Assembly (NCBI RefSeq): GCF_051859125.1 | Contig: NZ_JBHYGG010000001.1 | Span: 62,001-126,000, forward strand | Direction of reading: 5' to 3' | DNA: 64,000 nucleotides | Origin: Gemmata sp051859125 | Lineage (GTDB): Bacteria; Planctomycetota; Planctomycetia; Gemmatales; Gemmataceae | Part shown: in pieces, positions 43,817-53,949 of the stretch | How the letters are laid out: the number at the start of each line of letters is the position of its first letter | Position numbering within the stretch: the first letter of the stretch is position 1 | Translations under genes and position numbers: made by a program | The notes under the pieces: generated by a model | The model's database searches: none | What the model was told of the DNA's origin: nothing | Seen by the model: only the letters and a program-made list of their open reading frames with translations

Positions 43817-46519
43817 ATGAGCAACCGTTGGGAAGCCATCCTGAGGCAGATCCGCCGCCACGGCGAGGCGTACCGCGCCGAGGACGACGACGGCGTCCTG
43901 CTCGGCCGGTTCGCCTCGGCCGGCGACCCCGTGGCGTTCGAGGCCCTGCTCCGGCGGTACGGCTCCATGGTCTACCGCGCGTGCCGGCGCGCCCTCCCGT
44001 CCGAGCAGGACGCCGAGGACGCGTTCCAGGCCACGTTCATTGCGCTCGTGCGCCACGCCGGCACGATCCGCAGGCAGGGCGCGCTCGCCGGGTGGCTGCA
44101 CAAGACGGCGGTCCGCGTGGCCTGGCGGCTCAAGGATCAGTCCCGCCGGCGCGTCCAACGGGAGCAGGCGTGCGCCCGGCACGAGGCCGCGCCCGCCACC
44201 CCCGCGGGCGACGACGTTCGCGCCGTCCTCGACGAGGAACTGGACCGGCTCCCCGAGAAGTACCGACAGCCGGTCGTCCTGTGCCGGCTCCTCGACCGGC
44301 CACTCGCGGACGCGGCGGCCGAACTCGGCCTGTCGGTGGCCACGATCTGGCGGCGCCTCCAGTACGCCGAGGAGCTGCTCCGCGACCGACTGACGCGGCG
44401 CGGGCTGTGCGTCCCGGCCGGGGCGGCGATCGCCGGTTGCGGGTCGGCAGCGCCCGCCGCCGCGGTCCCGCCGGCCGCGGCGGGCGAGTTGGTGCGGTTG
44501 GCGGTGGCGATCCGGGCCGGGCAACTTGCCGGCGTCCCCACCCGACTGCTCGCCCTGTCCGGCGGGCTGTACGGCCACCGGGCCGTGGTCGCGGTCGCGG
44601 TCGTACTACTGGGTGTCGGCGTCGGGCTCGCGCTCGTTCGCGACCCGGCCGGCCCGGAGCCGGTCCGGCCGGTGCCCGTGCAACCCGCCCCCGCGGTGGC
44701 GCGGGCGGACCTCCCCGCGGCCGGGTCCCCGTCGCTCGAGATCACCGGCCGCGTCGTGGACGCGGCCGATCGGGCCGTGCCCGGTGCCCAGGTGCGGGTG
44801 TTCGCCCGGCGGTGGGAGCGGTTCGGCGTCGGCGTCCGGGACGAACTGGTCGGTCGCGCCGCGGCCGGCGAGGACGGGAGCTTCCGCGTGGCGGTTCCGC
44901 CCACTAGTGCGGCCACGGTCCTGAGCCACACCGTCCGGGTCATGGCCGCCGACCGCGAGGGCAAGGCGCTGGGCGTGGCCCCGGCCGCGGGGGGGCACTC
45001 CATCGTTCGGGTCTCGGCCGGCGCGGCGCTGTCAGGTACGGTGGTCGACGCGGGCGGGGTCCCGGCCGCGGGCGCGGCCGTCCAGGTCTCCCGGTTCGGC
45101 GGCGTCTTCAACGACCCCGTTGGGGAACCGCTCCCCCCCGACGTGTGGCCGCGGGGGGCGGCAACGGCCGCGGACGGGTCCTTCACCCTGGCCGGGTTCG
45201 ACCCCGCCGTCGGCGGGCGGTTGTGGGTCGTCCACCCGACGCGTGGCGTTCGAGCCGTGGACGTGCCGCCCGGGGCCCCCAGCGGAATGACCATCACCCT
45301 GTCGCCCGTGCGCCGCCTGTCGGGGCTCGTCCTCCGGGCCGACACCGGCGCGCCGGACCCGGGGGCCCAGGTTCTCGTGTCGGTCGTATCGGCGGCCGAC
45401 CCGTTCCCGGTCGTGCGGTGCGTGGCCGCCGGTGCGGACGGGCGGTTCGAGGCGGCCGCCCCCACGGGGGGCCGCTGGACCGTCCGCGCGGTGCCCGCCG
45501 ACGCGGAGGAGTACCTGTCGGTGGAATCGGACGTGCCGTCGTCCGGCGCGGGCGACCCGGTGGAGTTGCGGTTGCCGCGGGCCGCGCCGGTCCGCGGACA
45601 GGTCGTGGATGCGGCGGGGAAGCCCGCGCCCCGTGCGAAGGTCTGGTTCGTCCCCGGCCGGCCCCCGGAGCGCGCCGGCGTGCGGGTGGTGAGCGGGACG
45701 CGGGCCCACCGCGTGTGCGGCGAGGACGGCCGGTTCGCGCTCCCCGCGCCGGCGGTTGAGGGCACGCTGTTGGTGGCCGCTCAGGACCCGACGTTCGCCT
45801 CGGTCGAACTCGACGCCGGCCGGTTGGAAGGGGGGGCGCCCACGGGCCACCGCGTCTTCGCCCACGCCGCGGTCCCCGCCCGCGGGGGCGGGGAGGAACT
45901 CAGCGTGCGTCTGTACCCCGGAGTGACCATTGAGTGCCGGGCGGTCGGCCCCGACGGCAAGGCGGTCGGGGACGGGCGGGCGTTCGTGCGCCACCTCGTC
46001 GGTGCGCGGGACTTCCGCGTCCCCGTGTCGGTCAGGGGCGGGCAGTTCGCCGTTCACGGGTGCCAGCCCGGAAGGTGGTACGCGGTTCAGGTGATGGACG
46101 CCGAGGGAAAACTCGGTGCAGCCACCCGCCTCAGGCAACCGGACGGTCCCACTGCCGGGCCGGTGACCGTCCAACTCTCCGCTTGTGAAGGGGTCGAGGT
46201 GGAACTGACCGACCCCCTCGGCCGGCCGGTCGCGGGGTGCCGGGCCGAGGTGACGACCGTGCTCTGGCCGGCCGACGCGCCGGCCGGGGTCCCCGCGGTC
46301 GGCGAACTGACCTCGGCACGGTGGTGGGCGGACGACCCGGGCGAGCCGCAGGTGACCGGGGCCGACGGGCGCGTCGCGTTCGGGCGGCTGATCCCCGGGG
46401 TATCGTACCGGGCCAAGTTCACCGCCGGCGACGCGATTTGCTACGTCCTCATCCCGCCCGAGGCGCGGGCGAGGCCGGACCGCCTCAAGGCCGTCCTGCC
46501 CGTTTTTTCAACGGACTGA
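43817..46519 (+). CDS. ECF sigma factor fused to a membrane segment and carboxypeptidase-regulatory-like repeats
   Basis: 900 residues, start taken at ATG 43817 (MSNRWEA). Sigma regions: region 2 about residues 30-110 (FEALLRRYGSMVYRACRR, DAEDAFQATF), region 4 about 140-195 (LPEKYRQPVVLCRLL, ATIWRRLQYAEELL). A hydrophobic segment at about 255-274 could cross the membrane. After it come several Ig-like beta modules of the CarboxypepD_reg type (LEITGRVVDAADRAVPGAQVRVFA, LSGTVVDAGGVPAAGAAVQVS, VRGQVVDAAGKPAPRAKVWF), so the C-terminus is probably outside. This matches the ECF group with long C-terminal extensions known from Gemmata relatives. The DUF1559 gene follows. Confidence 0.88.
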   Translation: MSNRWEAILRQIRRHGEAYRAEDDDGVLLGRFASAGDPVAFEALLRRYGSMVYRACRRALPSEQDAEDAFQATFIALVRHAGTIRRQGALAGWLHKTAVRVAWRLKDQSRRRVQREQACARHEAAPATPAGDDVRAVLDEELDRLPEKYRQPVVLCRLLDRPLADAAAELGLSVATIWRRLQYAEELLRDRLTRRGLCVPAGAAIAGCGSAAPAAAVPPAAAGELVRLAVAIRAGQLAGVPTRLLALSGGLYGHRAVVAVAVVLLGVGVGLALVRDPAGPEPVRPVPVQPAPAVARADLPAAGSPSLEITGRVVDAADRAVPGAQVRVFARRWERFGVGVRDELVGRAAAGEDGSFRVAVPPTSAATVLSHTVRVMAADREGKALGVAPAAGGHSIVRVSAGAALSGTVVDAGGVPAAGAAVQVSRFGGVFNDPVGEPLPPDVWPRGAATAADGSFTLAGFDPAVGGRLWVVHPTRGVRAVDVPPGAPSGMTITLSPVRRLSGLVLRADTGAPDPGAQVLVSVVSAADPFPVVRCVAAGADGRFEAAAPTGGRWTVRAVPADAEEYLSVESDVPSSGAGDPVELRLPRAAPVRGQVVDAAGKPAPRAKVWFVPGRPPERAGVRVVSGTRAHRVCGEDGRFALPAPAVEGTLLVAAQDPTFASVELDAGRLEGGAPTGHRVFAHAAVPARGGGEELSVRLYPGVTIECRAVGPDGKAVGDGRAFVRHLVGARDFRVPVSVRGGQFAVHGCQPGRWYAVQVMDAEGKLGAATRLRQPDGPTAGPVTVQLSACEGVEVELTDPLGRPVAGCRAEVTTVLWPADAPAGVPAVGELTSARWWADDPGEPQVTGADGRVAFGRLIPGVSYRAKFTAGDAICYVLIPPEARARPDRLKAVLPVFSTD

Positions 46520-46626
46520 TGCGGCCGGGGGGCCGCAACACCAACGCTCGTAGACCTCCTCTCCCGGGTCGGGGCTCGCCGCGCCGCGGCGCGTCGTCAC
46601 ACAGTTCTTCCCTGGAGAGTCTGGTC

Positions 46627-47676
46627 ATGCGAGAGCCGAGTTCCCGCCGCGACCGCGCGTTTACACTGGTCGAACTGCTGGTCGTCGTCGCCATCATCGC
46701 CGTGCTGATCGCCCTGCTGCTCCCGGCCGTCCAAAAAGTGCGCGAGGCCGCGGCACGGCTGAAGTGCCAGAACAACCTCAAGCAGATCGCGCTTGCCCTG
46801 CACAACTACGAGTCCGCGCGGGGAACCTTTCCGCCCGGCAACGTGGTCGGTGCCGCGTACGTCAACACGGGGTCCACGGCCGACGCGACGTACTACGGAG
46901 CGTGGTCGATTTACCTGCTGCCCCACGTCGAGCAGGACGCGGTTCATTCCCAGTACAACTACGACGAACTAAACACCCGGAACTCGACGAGCGGCAGCCC
47001 ACCGCGCAACAACTTCCAGGTGGTCCGACGCACCATTGAACTGTACTCGTGCCCTCTCGACGTGCTTAAGGGGACGACGGGCTTCCCGACCGCGGGTCCT
47101 GCCAAAACCCCCGCCTCCCCAGGCACGGCGTCCGCCGCGCTCGGGCGCGGCTCGTACCGAGGGATGAGCGGCCGCTCTTCGAACGACGGCAGCGCTTTCT
47201 TCGACGGCGCACGGAAGGACTTCTTGTCCCCTCTCGACGTGATGCCCGCCGACTACCGCGGGGCTCTGCACGTCACCGGGGCCACCACGAAACTGTCCCC
47301 GGAGCCGTTTTCGGCGATGTCCAACGGCACGTCGAACAGCATGGCGCTGGGGGAGTTTTACCTCCCGCCGGGCGGGGGGGGACTGGGGGCTGGCCGATCG
47401 ACCCACTGGGGCTACGCGTACCCCGGCTACTCGCTCTCAGCGGCCAGCGGCCAGAGCCGCACGTTCCTGTACGGAGAGGGCGGCGCGGCTTGCACGAGCG
47501 TGACCGGTGCAGGCGGGAACCTGCCGTGCTACCGCGGCTGGGCGAGCGCGCACCCGCAGGGGTTCAACGCCGCGATGTGCGACGGGTCGGTACGGTACGT
47601 CAACCAGGGCATCTCCCAGACCGCGTTCCAGGCGATGGCCACCATCGCCGGGGGCGACATCTCGAACGAGGAGTAG
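46627..47676 (+). CDS. DUF1559 prepilin-like protein
   Basis: 349 residues. The N-terminus is a type IV prepilin/pseudopilin signal: RRDRAFTLVELLVVVAIIAVL, with cleavage before F and the conserved E at position 5 of the mature form. The DUF1559 body follows, with the H-x9-DG motif near the end (HPQGFNAAMCDG), then SVRYVNQGIS. These proteins exist in large numbers in Planctomycetes and are of unknown function, perhaps surface-displayed through a type II secretion-like pseudopilus. The start ATG has GGAGAG upstream. The gene lies 107 bases after the sigma factor. Confidence 0.93.
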   Translation: MREPSSRRDRAFTLVELLVVVAIIAVLIALLLPAVQKVREAAARLKCQNNLKQIALALHNYESARGTFPPGNVVGAAYVNTGSTADATYYGAWSIYLLPHVEQDAVHSQYNYDELNTRNSTSGSPPRNNFQVVRRTIELYSCPLDVLKGTTGFPTAGPAKTPASPGTASAALGRGSYRGMSGRSSNDGSAFFDGARKDFLSPLDVMPADYRGALHVTGATTKLSPEPFSAMSNGTSNSMALGEFYLPPGGGGLGAGRSTHWGYAYPGYSLSAASGQSRTFLYGEGGAACTSVTGAGGNLPCYRGWASAHPQGFNAAMCDGSVRYVNQGISQTAFQAMATIAGGDISNEE

Positions 47677-47678
47677 TG

Positions 47679-48095
47679 ATGCGCGGACCGATTCGCAGCC
47701 TCCTGCTCGCCGCCGCCGCGGCGTCCGCCGGGTGCGGCACCGAGAACTTCGCCCCGGTGACCGGCACGGTCACCCTCGACGGTCGACCGTTCGAAGGGGC
47801 CGTGGTCCAGTTCGAACCGGTCGCCAGCCACCGCGGCGCGCTCGGGTCGACCGCGGTGACTGACGCCCGGGGGCGGTACGAGCTCCGCGAGGTCGGGAGC
47901 GACCGCCCGGGCGCGGTCGTCGGCGTGCACCGGGTCCGCGTGTTCACCGCGCCGCCGGTGATGTTGCCGGACGACAACCTCCCGCCGAAGGTCAACGAGC
48001 GGATCCCGGATCGCTACCACGCCAAGTCCGACGTGACTTTCGAGGTTCCGGCCGCCGGGAACACGGCCGCCGATTTCGAGCTGACCACGAAATAA
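47679..48095 (+). CDS. Small putative lipoprotein with a carboxypeptidase-regulatory-like fold
   Basis: 138 residues from ATG 47679, only 2 bases past the DUF1559 stop, so translation is coupled. The signal is LLLAAAAASAGC with the lipobox cysteine. The mature part has VTGTVTLDGRPFEGAVVQFEP, then a beta sandwich ending in DVTFEVPAAGNTAADFELTTK. This resembles the small lipoproteins that commonly follow DUF1559 genes in planctomycetes. Probably made and exported together with that protein. Confidence 0.82.
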   Translation: MRGPIRSLLLAAAAASAGCGTENFAPVTGTVTLDGRPFEGAVVQFEPVASHRGALGSTAVTDARGRYELREVGSDRPGAVVGVHRVRVFTAPPVMLPDDNLPPKVNERIPDRYHAKSDVTFEVPAAGNTAADFELTTK

Positions 48096-48297
48096 CGCCG
48101 GGCACGCTCGCACTGCGGGGGAGGGCGGTCCTCAGACGCGAGTGCGGTCGAGGGGAGTCGCCCCAACAGCCCCGCTCGGAGAGGTGCGCCGTTGCCCTTG
48201 ATCGGTCGGCCCGCCCGCGTTATTCGGACTCAACCCCAAGGTGTGTTGTCGTAGCCATCCGGAGAGAGTGCCGCGGGACGGACCCCGGTGCGGAGCG

Positions 48298-49884
48298 ATG
48301 TCCCAGACCAGCCGGCTCATCCCGCTGCTGATCGCCGTCGCCGGGGCCGGGTGCGTCCGGTCCTCGGCTCCGGTCGGAGCGGACGCGCTCGCCGGGCGGG
48401 TCACCGCGTACGCGCCCGTGCCGGCCGATCCGCCGGTGTTGCCCGCGCCACCGAAGCCGGCCGAACCCCAGGGGCCGCCCGCACCCACCCTCCCCGGGCC
48501 GGAGCCGATCACGCTCGACGAGGCGAAGGCGCTCGCCGAGCGGGTCAACCCGCAACTGAACCGGGTCCGCGAGACGGTCAACCGGGCGGCCGCCGACGAG
48601 CGGATCGTGTTCGCCGAGTTCCTCCCGTCCCTCGGCTTCCGGCACGAGTTCGACGTCGTCACGTCCCGCACCGGGTTCACCGGCATCAAGCCGGGCCGCC
48701 GGTTCGCGCAGCTCCCGGTGCGGGGGTACGGGCCCGGGGCCCAGGACTTCGAGGTGCTGGACCTGGAGCTGCGGCACACCGTGTTCCAGTTCGGCAAGCG
48801 GCTGGCGCGGCACGACCAGTCGGTGCTGCGGTGGGACGTCGCCCGGCTCCAGACCGAGCGGGCGCGGCAGTCGGTCGTCTTCGACGTGAGCGCCCGGTAC
48901 GCCGAGTTGCTCGAGACGTTCGCCGCCCGTGAGATCGCCGAGCGGACCGTGGGGCGGGCCGAGGCGGTTCTCAAGGACGCGGTGAACCTGGAGAAGCAGG
49001 GGGTGCTGACCCGCGAGGACGTGCTGCGCGCCGAAGTGCAGGTGGCCGACGCCCGCCAGGCACTGACCTCCGCCCGCAGCGCCGTGAGTGTCACCCACGC
49101 GGCGCTGAACCGGGCGATCGGGATCACTGTTGGCTACCCCACCCGCGTCACCGAGGACGCGCTGCCGATTGAACACCCGGGCTCGCCCGCGGCCGGGCGG
49201 CGGCCCCCGCCGGTGTTCGACCTCGAACTGGAACAGTGCCTCGACCTCGCCGTGCGGAACCGGCCCGAGTTCGTTGTGGTTCAGAAGGCGATCCAGGTCG
49301 CGTCCCGCGGGGTCGATGCCACCCGGGCCGACTACCTGCCGACGTTCGGCACGCGGGTGACCGGCTCGCTGGTCGAGGGGGTGGCCGTGCAGAACGCGAC
49401 GGTGCTCAACGCGGGGATCTTCATGACGTGGGACCTGTTCGCGGGGGGCCGGCGGGTCGGGGCGGTGCTCGCCGCCGAGTCCGACGTGCGGGCCGCGGCG
49501 GCCGAGGCCCAGCAGGTGTGCGACACGATCGCGTTCGAGGTCCACGTCGCGTTCGCGAACATCGAGGACGCCCGGGAGCGGATCGCGCAGACCCGCAAGG
49601 CGGTCGAGCAGGCCCGCGAGACCCTGCGGCTGGTCCAGGCCCGGTACGCCCGCGGCGACGCCAAGCCGACCGACGTGGTGGACGCGCAGACCGCCCTCAC
49701 CCGGGCCGAGCAGAACGCGAACGACGCGCGGTATGCGTACCTGATTGCACTCGCCCAAATGGAGTTTGCGACCGGGGTTCCGCTGTCCGCACTGCTGCGA
49801 ACGGCCGACCCAGACGCGCTGCCCCCACCGCGGCCGGTGCTACCCCCGAAGGGGGCCGGGGGCGTCGGCGGGAAGGGGCCGTAG
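48298..49884 (+). CDS. TolC family outer-membrane efflux protein (lipoprotein)
   Basis: 528 residues from ATG 48298; the upstream in-frame stretch is not protein-like. A lipobox is present (LLIAVAGAGC). Two OEP repeats follow with long helices: TLDEAKALAERVNPQLNRVRE.., SVLRWDVARLQTERARQSVVF.. and the second repeat with DLAVRNRPEFVVVQKAIQ. TolC forms the outer-membrane tunnel of tripartite efflux. An HlyD and an MFS gene on the opposite strand end 45 bases inside this gene, so the three together probably form one pump although they are not one operon. Confidence 0.9.
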   Translation: MSQTSRLIPLLIAVAGAGCVRSSAPVGADALAGRVTAYAPVPADPPVLPAPPKPAEPQGPPAPTLPGPEPITLDEAKALAERVNPQLNRVRETVNRAAADERIVFAEFLPSLGFRHEFDVVTSRTGFTGIKPGRRFAQLPVRGYGPGAQDFEVLDLELRHTVFQFGKRLARHDQSVLRWDVARLQTERARQSVVFDVSARYAELLETFAAREIAERTVGRAEAVLKDAVNLEKQGVLTREDVLRAEVQVADARQALTSARSAVSVTHAALNRAIGITVGYPTRVTEDALPIEHPGSPAAGRRPPPVFDLELEQCLDLAVRNRPEFVVVQKAIQVASRGVDATRADYLPTFGTRVTGSLVEGVAVQNATVLNAGIFMTWDLFAGGRRVGAVLAAESDVRAAAAEAQQVCDTIAFEVHVAFANIEDARERIAQTRKAVEQARETLRLVQARYARGDAKPTDVVDAQTALTRAEQNANDARYAYLIALAQMEFATGVPLSALLRTADPDALPPPRPVLPPKGAGGVGGKGP

Positions 49885-51396
49885 GAACAGGCTCAGCACC
49901 GCGCCCGCGCCCGCGATCACGGCGAACCACTGGATGACGGCCTGGGTCGCCCACACCCGCGCGTTCGCCCGCGCCCACCCGCTGACGACGGTGCCGGCCT
50001 GTTCGGGGAGGTCCGCGGGGATCGCGCTGTACGGCCCGATCTGCTGCTCGATCCGGGCCGTCACGTCCGCAATCGGGGGGCGGTTCGATTCGACCGTTTG
50101 CCGCTCGACATCGAGGATGGCGTCGGTCCGGGCGTCCATCGCGATCGCCAGCACCCCGACGCCCACCATGGTGGGCACCACGCGCATCACGTTCTTGATG
50201 CTCGCCGACGCCGCCACCTGCTTCGGGGTCAGCCCGTCGAAGTTCAGACAGATGACCGGCGACCCGGCCAGTCCGGCGCACCCGGCCCACACCGCGAGAA
50301 CGCCCGCGAGCCACCACTTGTCCGTGAACAGGTCGATGCGGCCGAGTTGCCAGGTGCAGACCGCGAGCCCGAACATCCCGACCACGAGCCGCAACTTGCG
50401 GTTGTCGCGGGTGCCGACCCGGGCGGTCAGTGCGAGCGCGAGGAGCATCCCCGGGACGCACGGGAGCAGCACCATCCCGGCCGTCGCGCGCGGGTAGCCC
50501 CGGTCCCCCACCATGTACCGGGTGACCGCCAGGAGGACCGTGATGACGGTGGCGTCGGCCAGCGCCTTGATGACCACGGCGAGGGCGAACCGGTGGTTCC
50601 GCAGCAGCGCCAGGTCGAACAGCGGGTGCGCGGCGGTGAGCTGGCGGGCGAAGAACCCGACGAGTGCGATGGCCCCCACTGCGTACACCACGGCCGCATC
50701 ATCGGACGTGTCCCACTCCCACAGGTGGAACCGGCTGAGGCCGATGAACAGGCACGTCACCCAGGCCACGAGCAGCGCCAGGCCCGGGAAGTCGAACGGG
50801 TCGCGGGTGCCCCGCGGGGCGTCGGCGTGGTGCGACTCGAACGCCCCGACCAGCACCAGCCCGGCGGCCGCCGCGGGCGCGGCCACCGCGCTCCGCCACG
50901 ACGGCTCGTCGACCAGGGCCGCGCTCACGCTCGGCGCGACGATCCGGCCCAGGTACAGCCCCCCGACGTACAGCCCGATGGCCCAGTCGCGGCGGTCGGG
51001 GAACTCGGCCCACAGGATCGACAGGACGGTCGTGATCACCAGGCCGGTGCCGACCGCCGCGACCGCGGTGGTGGCCGCGAGGACCGTGTCCTCCCGGACC
51101 CACACCCCGGCCAGGCCGCCGGCGGCGTACAGCCACAGCCCGCCGAGGTAGCACTGCCACAGCCCGACCCGGGCGCGGAGCCAGGGCAGCACCGACATGC
51201 CCACGATCGAGCCGATGCTCGCCGCACCCGACACCCACTGGAACCGGTACCGGTCCGACCCGAGGTTCACGACCTCGAACGGCCCCGGCAGGTCGGGCAG
51301 CGTGCTGTGGACGCCGTAGAGCAGGGCGGCGGCGAACCCGCACGCGGCGGCCACCCGCTCCCGGGCGGTGAGCGGGGGCAGGGGGGCCGGGGTCAC
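49840..51396 (-). CDS. MFS transporter, DHA2-like (EmrB type)
   Basis: 518 residues from a GTG that overlaps the HlyD stop by 4 bases (GTGA), which couples translation and fixes the start; the longer frame upstream lies within the HlyD gene. About 14 hydrophobic helices. DHA2-type marks include the FEVVNLGSDRYRFQWV region in helix 1-2 and the FPDRRDWAIGLYVGGLYLG loop. These pumps exchange drugs or metabolites for protons and work with an HlyD-type adaptor. The 3' end overlaps the convergent TolC gene by 45 bases. Confidence 0.88.
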   Translation of the reverse strand: MTPAPLPPLTARERVAAACGFAAALLYGVHSTLPDLPGPFEVVNLGSDRYRFQWVSGAASIGSIVGMSVLPWLRARVGLWQCYLGGLWLYAAGGLAGVWVREDTVLAATTAVAAVGTGLVITTVLSILWAEFPDRRDWAIGLYVGGLYLGRIVAPSVSAALVDEPSWRSAVAAPAAAAGLVLVGAFESHHADAPRGTRDPFDFPGLALLVAWVTCLFIGLSRFHLWEWDTSDDAAVVYAVGAIALVGFFARQLTAAHPLFDLALLRNHRFALAVVIKALADATVITVLLAVTRYMVGDRGYPRATAGMVLLPCVPGMLLALALTARVGTRDNRKLRLVVGMFGLAVCTWQLGRIDLFTDKWWLAGVLAVWAGCAGLAGSPVICLNFDGLTPKQVAASASIKNVMRVVPTMVGVGVLAIAMDARTDAILDVERQTVESNRPPIADVTARIEQQIGPYSAIPADLPEQAGTVVSGWARANARVWATQAVIQWFAVIAGAGAVLSLFLRPLPADAPGPLRG

Positions 51397-52811
51397 TTCG
51401 TGCCCTCCGGGACCGGCACGACCGGGCTCAGCCCCTCCGCGGCCAGCGCCCGCTGCGCGGCCGCCTCCTTCGCGGCCCACTCCGAGTCGCCGGGGGTGTG
51501 CGAGACCGCGACCGTGACCGAGAGGCCGGGCACGACGCGCGGCATCCGGTCGTCCGGGTCGAGCGCGATCCGCACCGGCACCCGCTGCGGCACCTTGGTG
51601 AACTCGCCGGTGCTCACGTCCCGCGGGATCAGCGCGAAGTTCGCCCCGGACGACTCCCCGACCCACACCACCCTGCCGCTGAACCGGCCGCTGAACCGGT
51701 CGATCCACAGGGTCGTGTGGTTGCCCGGCGCGATCCCCTCCAGCCGGTCCTCTTCCATGTGTGCGGTGACGTAGATGAGCCGCGGGTTGTACACGCTCAC
51801 CACCGGCGAGCCGGCCGGGGCGTTGTCCCCGGGGCTGCGGTACCGCTTCGCCACGACGCAGTCGAACGGGGCGATCACCCGGCAGTACTGCAACTGGGTG
51901 AGCGCGGTCTGGACCGCCCGCCGGGCCTCCTCGAGTTCGGCCTTGCGGGTCGCGACCTGGACCTTCAGTTCGTCGATCTGGAGCCGGCCGAGCTTCGCCA
52001 GCTCGAGCGCCTGGACCACTTTCTCAACGGTCTGCTGGTTGGCGTCGACTTCGCGGTCGGCGATCCGGGTCTGGCCGAGCTCGGCCCGGGCCGTGTCGAG
52101 CCGGGCGAGTGTGGCCGCGTACTCGGCCTTCGCCGTCCCGAACGACCGCGCCGCGTCCTCGGCCCGGGTCTGCGGGACCGACTTCTCCTCGTACAGCTTC
52201 TGGTACCGGTCGTTGTCTTCCTTCGCCTTGACCAGCACGGCCTTCGCCGCGTCCACGTTCGCCTCGGCCTCCTTCACCCCCTTGTCGGTTCGCGTGCGGG
52301 TGACCTCCAGGCGGGTCCGGGCCTCGGACTGGAGCGACTTGGCGACGGCCAGGTCCTGCTCGGCCGAGGCCACCCGTCGCGGGTACTCCTGTTCCAACCG
52401 GTCCAGGGCGGCCTCGGCGTACCGCACGTTTTCCTCGGCGACAGCGACCTTCGACCGGGCCAGGTCGAGTTCACGCTGGCGCGGCGTCGGGTCGATCTCG
52501 GCGATCACCTGTCCCGCCGACACGCGGTCGTGCTCCTCGACGTGGACGCGCACGAGGAGGCCGGCCGTCTGCGGGGCGAGCTGGACGATGCGGCTCTCCA
52601 CGAAGGCGTCGTTCGTCATCGAGGTGGTGAACCGGTAGCCCCAGTACGAGAACGGCAGGGCGAGGCCGACGGCGGCCGCCGCGAGGCCACTCGCCCACAC
52701 GACGATGCGCGCCCACCCGCCGCGGCGCGAGCCGTCGGGCGGGGGCGGAGCCGGCGACGGCTGGGGGGCCGGGACGTCCGGACTGCCGGCGGTTCCGCTG
52801 GGGCTGCTCAT
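51393..52811 (-). CDS. HlyD family efflux periplasmic adaptor
   Basis: 472 residues. A cytoplasmic Pro-rich stretch is followed by one membrane helix (about 33-55), then a biotinyl-lipoyl half (VESRIVQLAPQTAGLLVRVHVEEHDRVSAGQVIAEIDP), a long coiled-coil hairpin (about residues 115-305), the second lipoyl half (CVVAKRYRSPGDNAPAGSPVVSV) and a beta-barrel domain. This is the EmrA-like form that links an inner-membrane MFS pump to TolC. It is translationally coupled to the MFS gene. Upstream lies the IS630 element at 52897. Confidence 0.92.
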   Translation of the reverse strand: MSSPSGTAGSPDVPAPQPSPAPPPPDGSRRGGWARIVVWASGLAAAAVGLALPFSYWGYRFTTSMTNDAFVESRIVQLAPQTAGLLVRVHVEEHDRVSAGQVIAEIDPTPRQRELDLARSKVAVAEENVRYAEAALDRLEQEYPRRVASAEQDLAVAKSLQSEARTRLEVTRTRTDKGVKEAEANVDAAKAVLVKAKEDNDRYQKLYEEKSVPQTRAEDAARSFGTAKAEYAATLARLDTARAELGQTRIADREVDANQQTVEKVVQALELAKLGRLQIDELKVQVATRKAELEEARRAVQTALTQLQYCRVIAPFDCVVAKRYRSPGDNAPAGSPVVSVYNPRLIYVTAHMEEDRLEGIAPGNHTTLWIDRFSGRFSGRVVWVGESSGANFALIPRDVSTGEFTKVPQRVPVRIALDPDDRMPRVVPGLSVTVAVSHTPGDSEWAAKEAAAQRALAAEGLSPVVPVPEGTK

Positions 52812-52896
52812 GGGCTGTCACGTGGGTCGGTTGTCACGAGGCTCGCCGCTCGGCGACGGTGCCCGCGATGTCACGCGCGTCCGTTGGTCGCCATTC

Positions 52897-53949
52897 TAAG
52901 CACTTGGCCTGGGATGCGTAGAATGTTTCATGCTCCGCATCCGACTCACTGGTACTCAGCGTTCCGACCTTCGAACCCTTCGCGGCTCCGGTCTCCCCAG
53001 CGTCGCTCGTGACCGCCTGGAAATGGTGCCCCTGTCCGACGCTGGATGGTCAGCACCCAGGATCGCTGAGCACCTGGGCCGACACCCGCACACCGTTCGG
53101 TCGGCCCTCAGTGGGTTCGCCGACCCGGGCACCCAGGCGTTCTCCCCCGACTCTCCCGGTCCCGACCCGGACCACGACCGCCGAGCCACGGTCACCGGGA
53201 AGTTGTCTGAACGCCTCGGCCAGGAGCGGACCTGGACCATTCGCCAATCGGCCGAGGCACTCGGACCGGACGTCGGGATCGGTCCGCGCCGGACCCGGCG
53301 GTACCTCGCCCTGCTCAACGCGGGTTACCACCGCACCGCCCAAGCCGTCAGCCACAAGCACGACCCCGAGAAGGTCGCGCGCCCAAGCCGTCCTCGCCAA
53401 CTTGAAAAACCCTGCGACGGGCCGGTTGAGGCTGTTCTACCTGGACGAGCGCGGGTCCGGCCCGTCGTTGCCGACCGGGTGCTCGTGGTGCCTGCCCAGG
53501 CAACGCAAGCGTGTGAAGTACGAGTACCCGCAGGGACGGCGAGTGAACGCCCTGGCGACCTACGGGCCGTCGGTCCGGTGTCTGGACGCGGTGCCCTTCG
53601 AGCGGACCCTCGCGTCCGACGACCTGCCCTGCCATTTGCGGGACCGGTTGCCGCCGGCGGGGGTGCCGCGTGTGGTGACGCTCGACAACGCCGGCATCCA
53701 CACCAATAATTTGGTGAAGGCCGCCCGGCCGGGGTTGACGAAGCTCGGCATCTACCTGTACGACCTGCCGCCCTACTCACCGGAGTTGAACCGGATCGAG
53801 CCGGTGTTCAAGCAGGTCAAGCACCACGAGATGCCGACCCGTAGGTTCACCACCCGAACCGATCTCCGCAAGGCCGTCGAGGATGGGTTCGAGGCCTACC
53901 GACAAAGGCTACAGGCCAAATGTGACAACGAACTACGGCTGGCTGCTTA
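52897..53949 (+). mobile_element. IS630 family insertion sequence
   Basis: About 1053 bp bounded by TA at both ends (52897-52898 and 53948-53949), as expected for the TA target duplication of this family. The ends share an inverted CTAAGCA. The transposase gene inside has a frameshift near 53380, but all three catalytic acidic motifs are present. It lies between the HlyD start and the next plus-strand gene. Confidence 0.75.
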
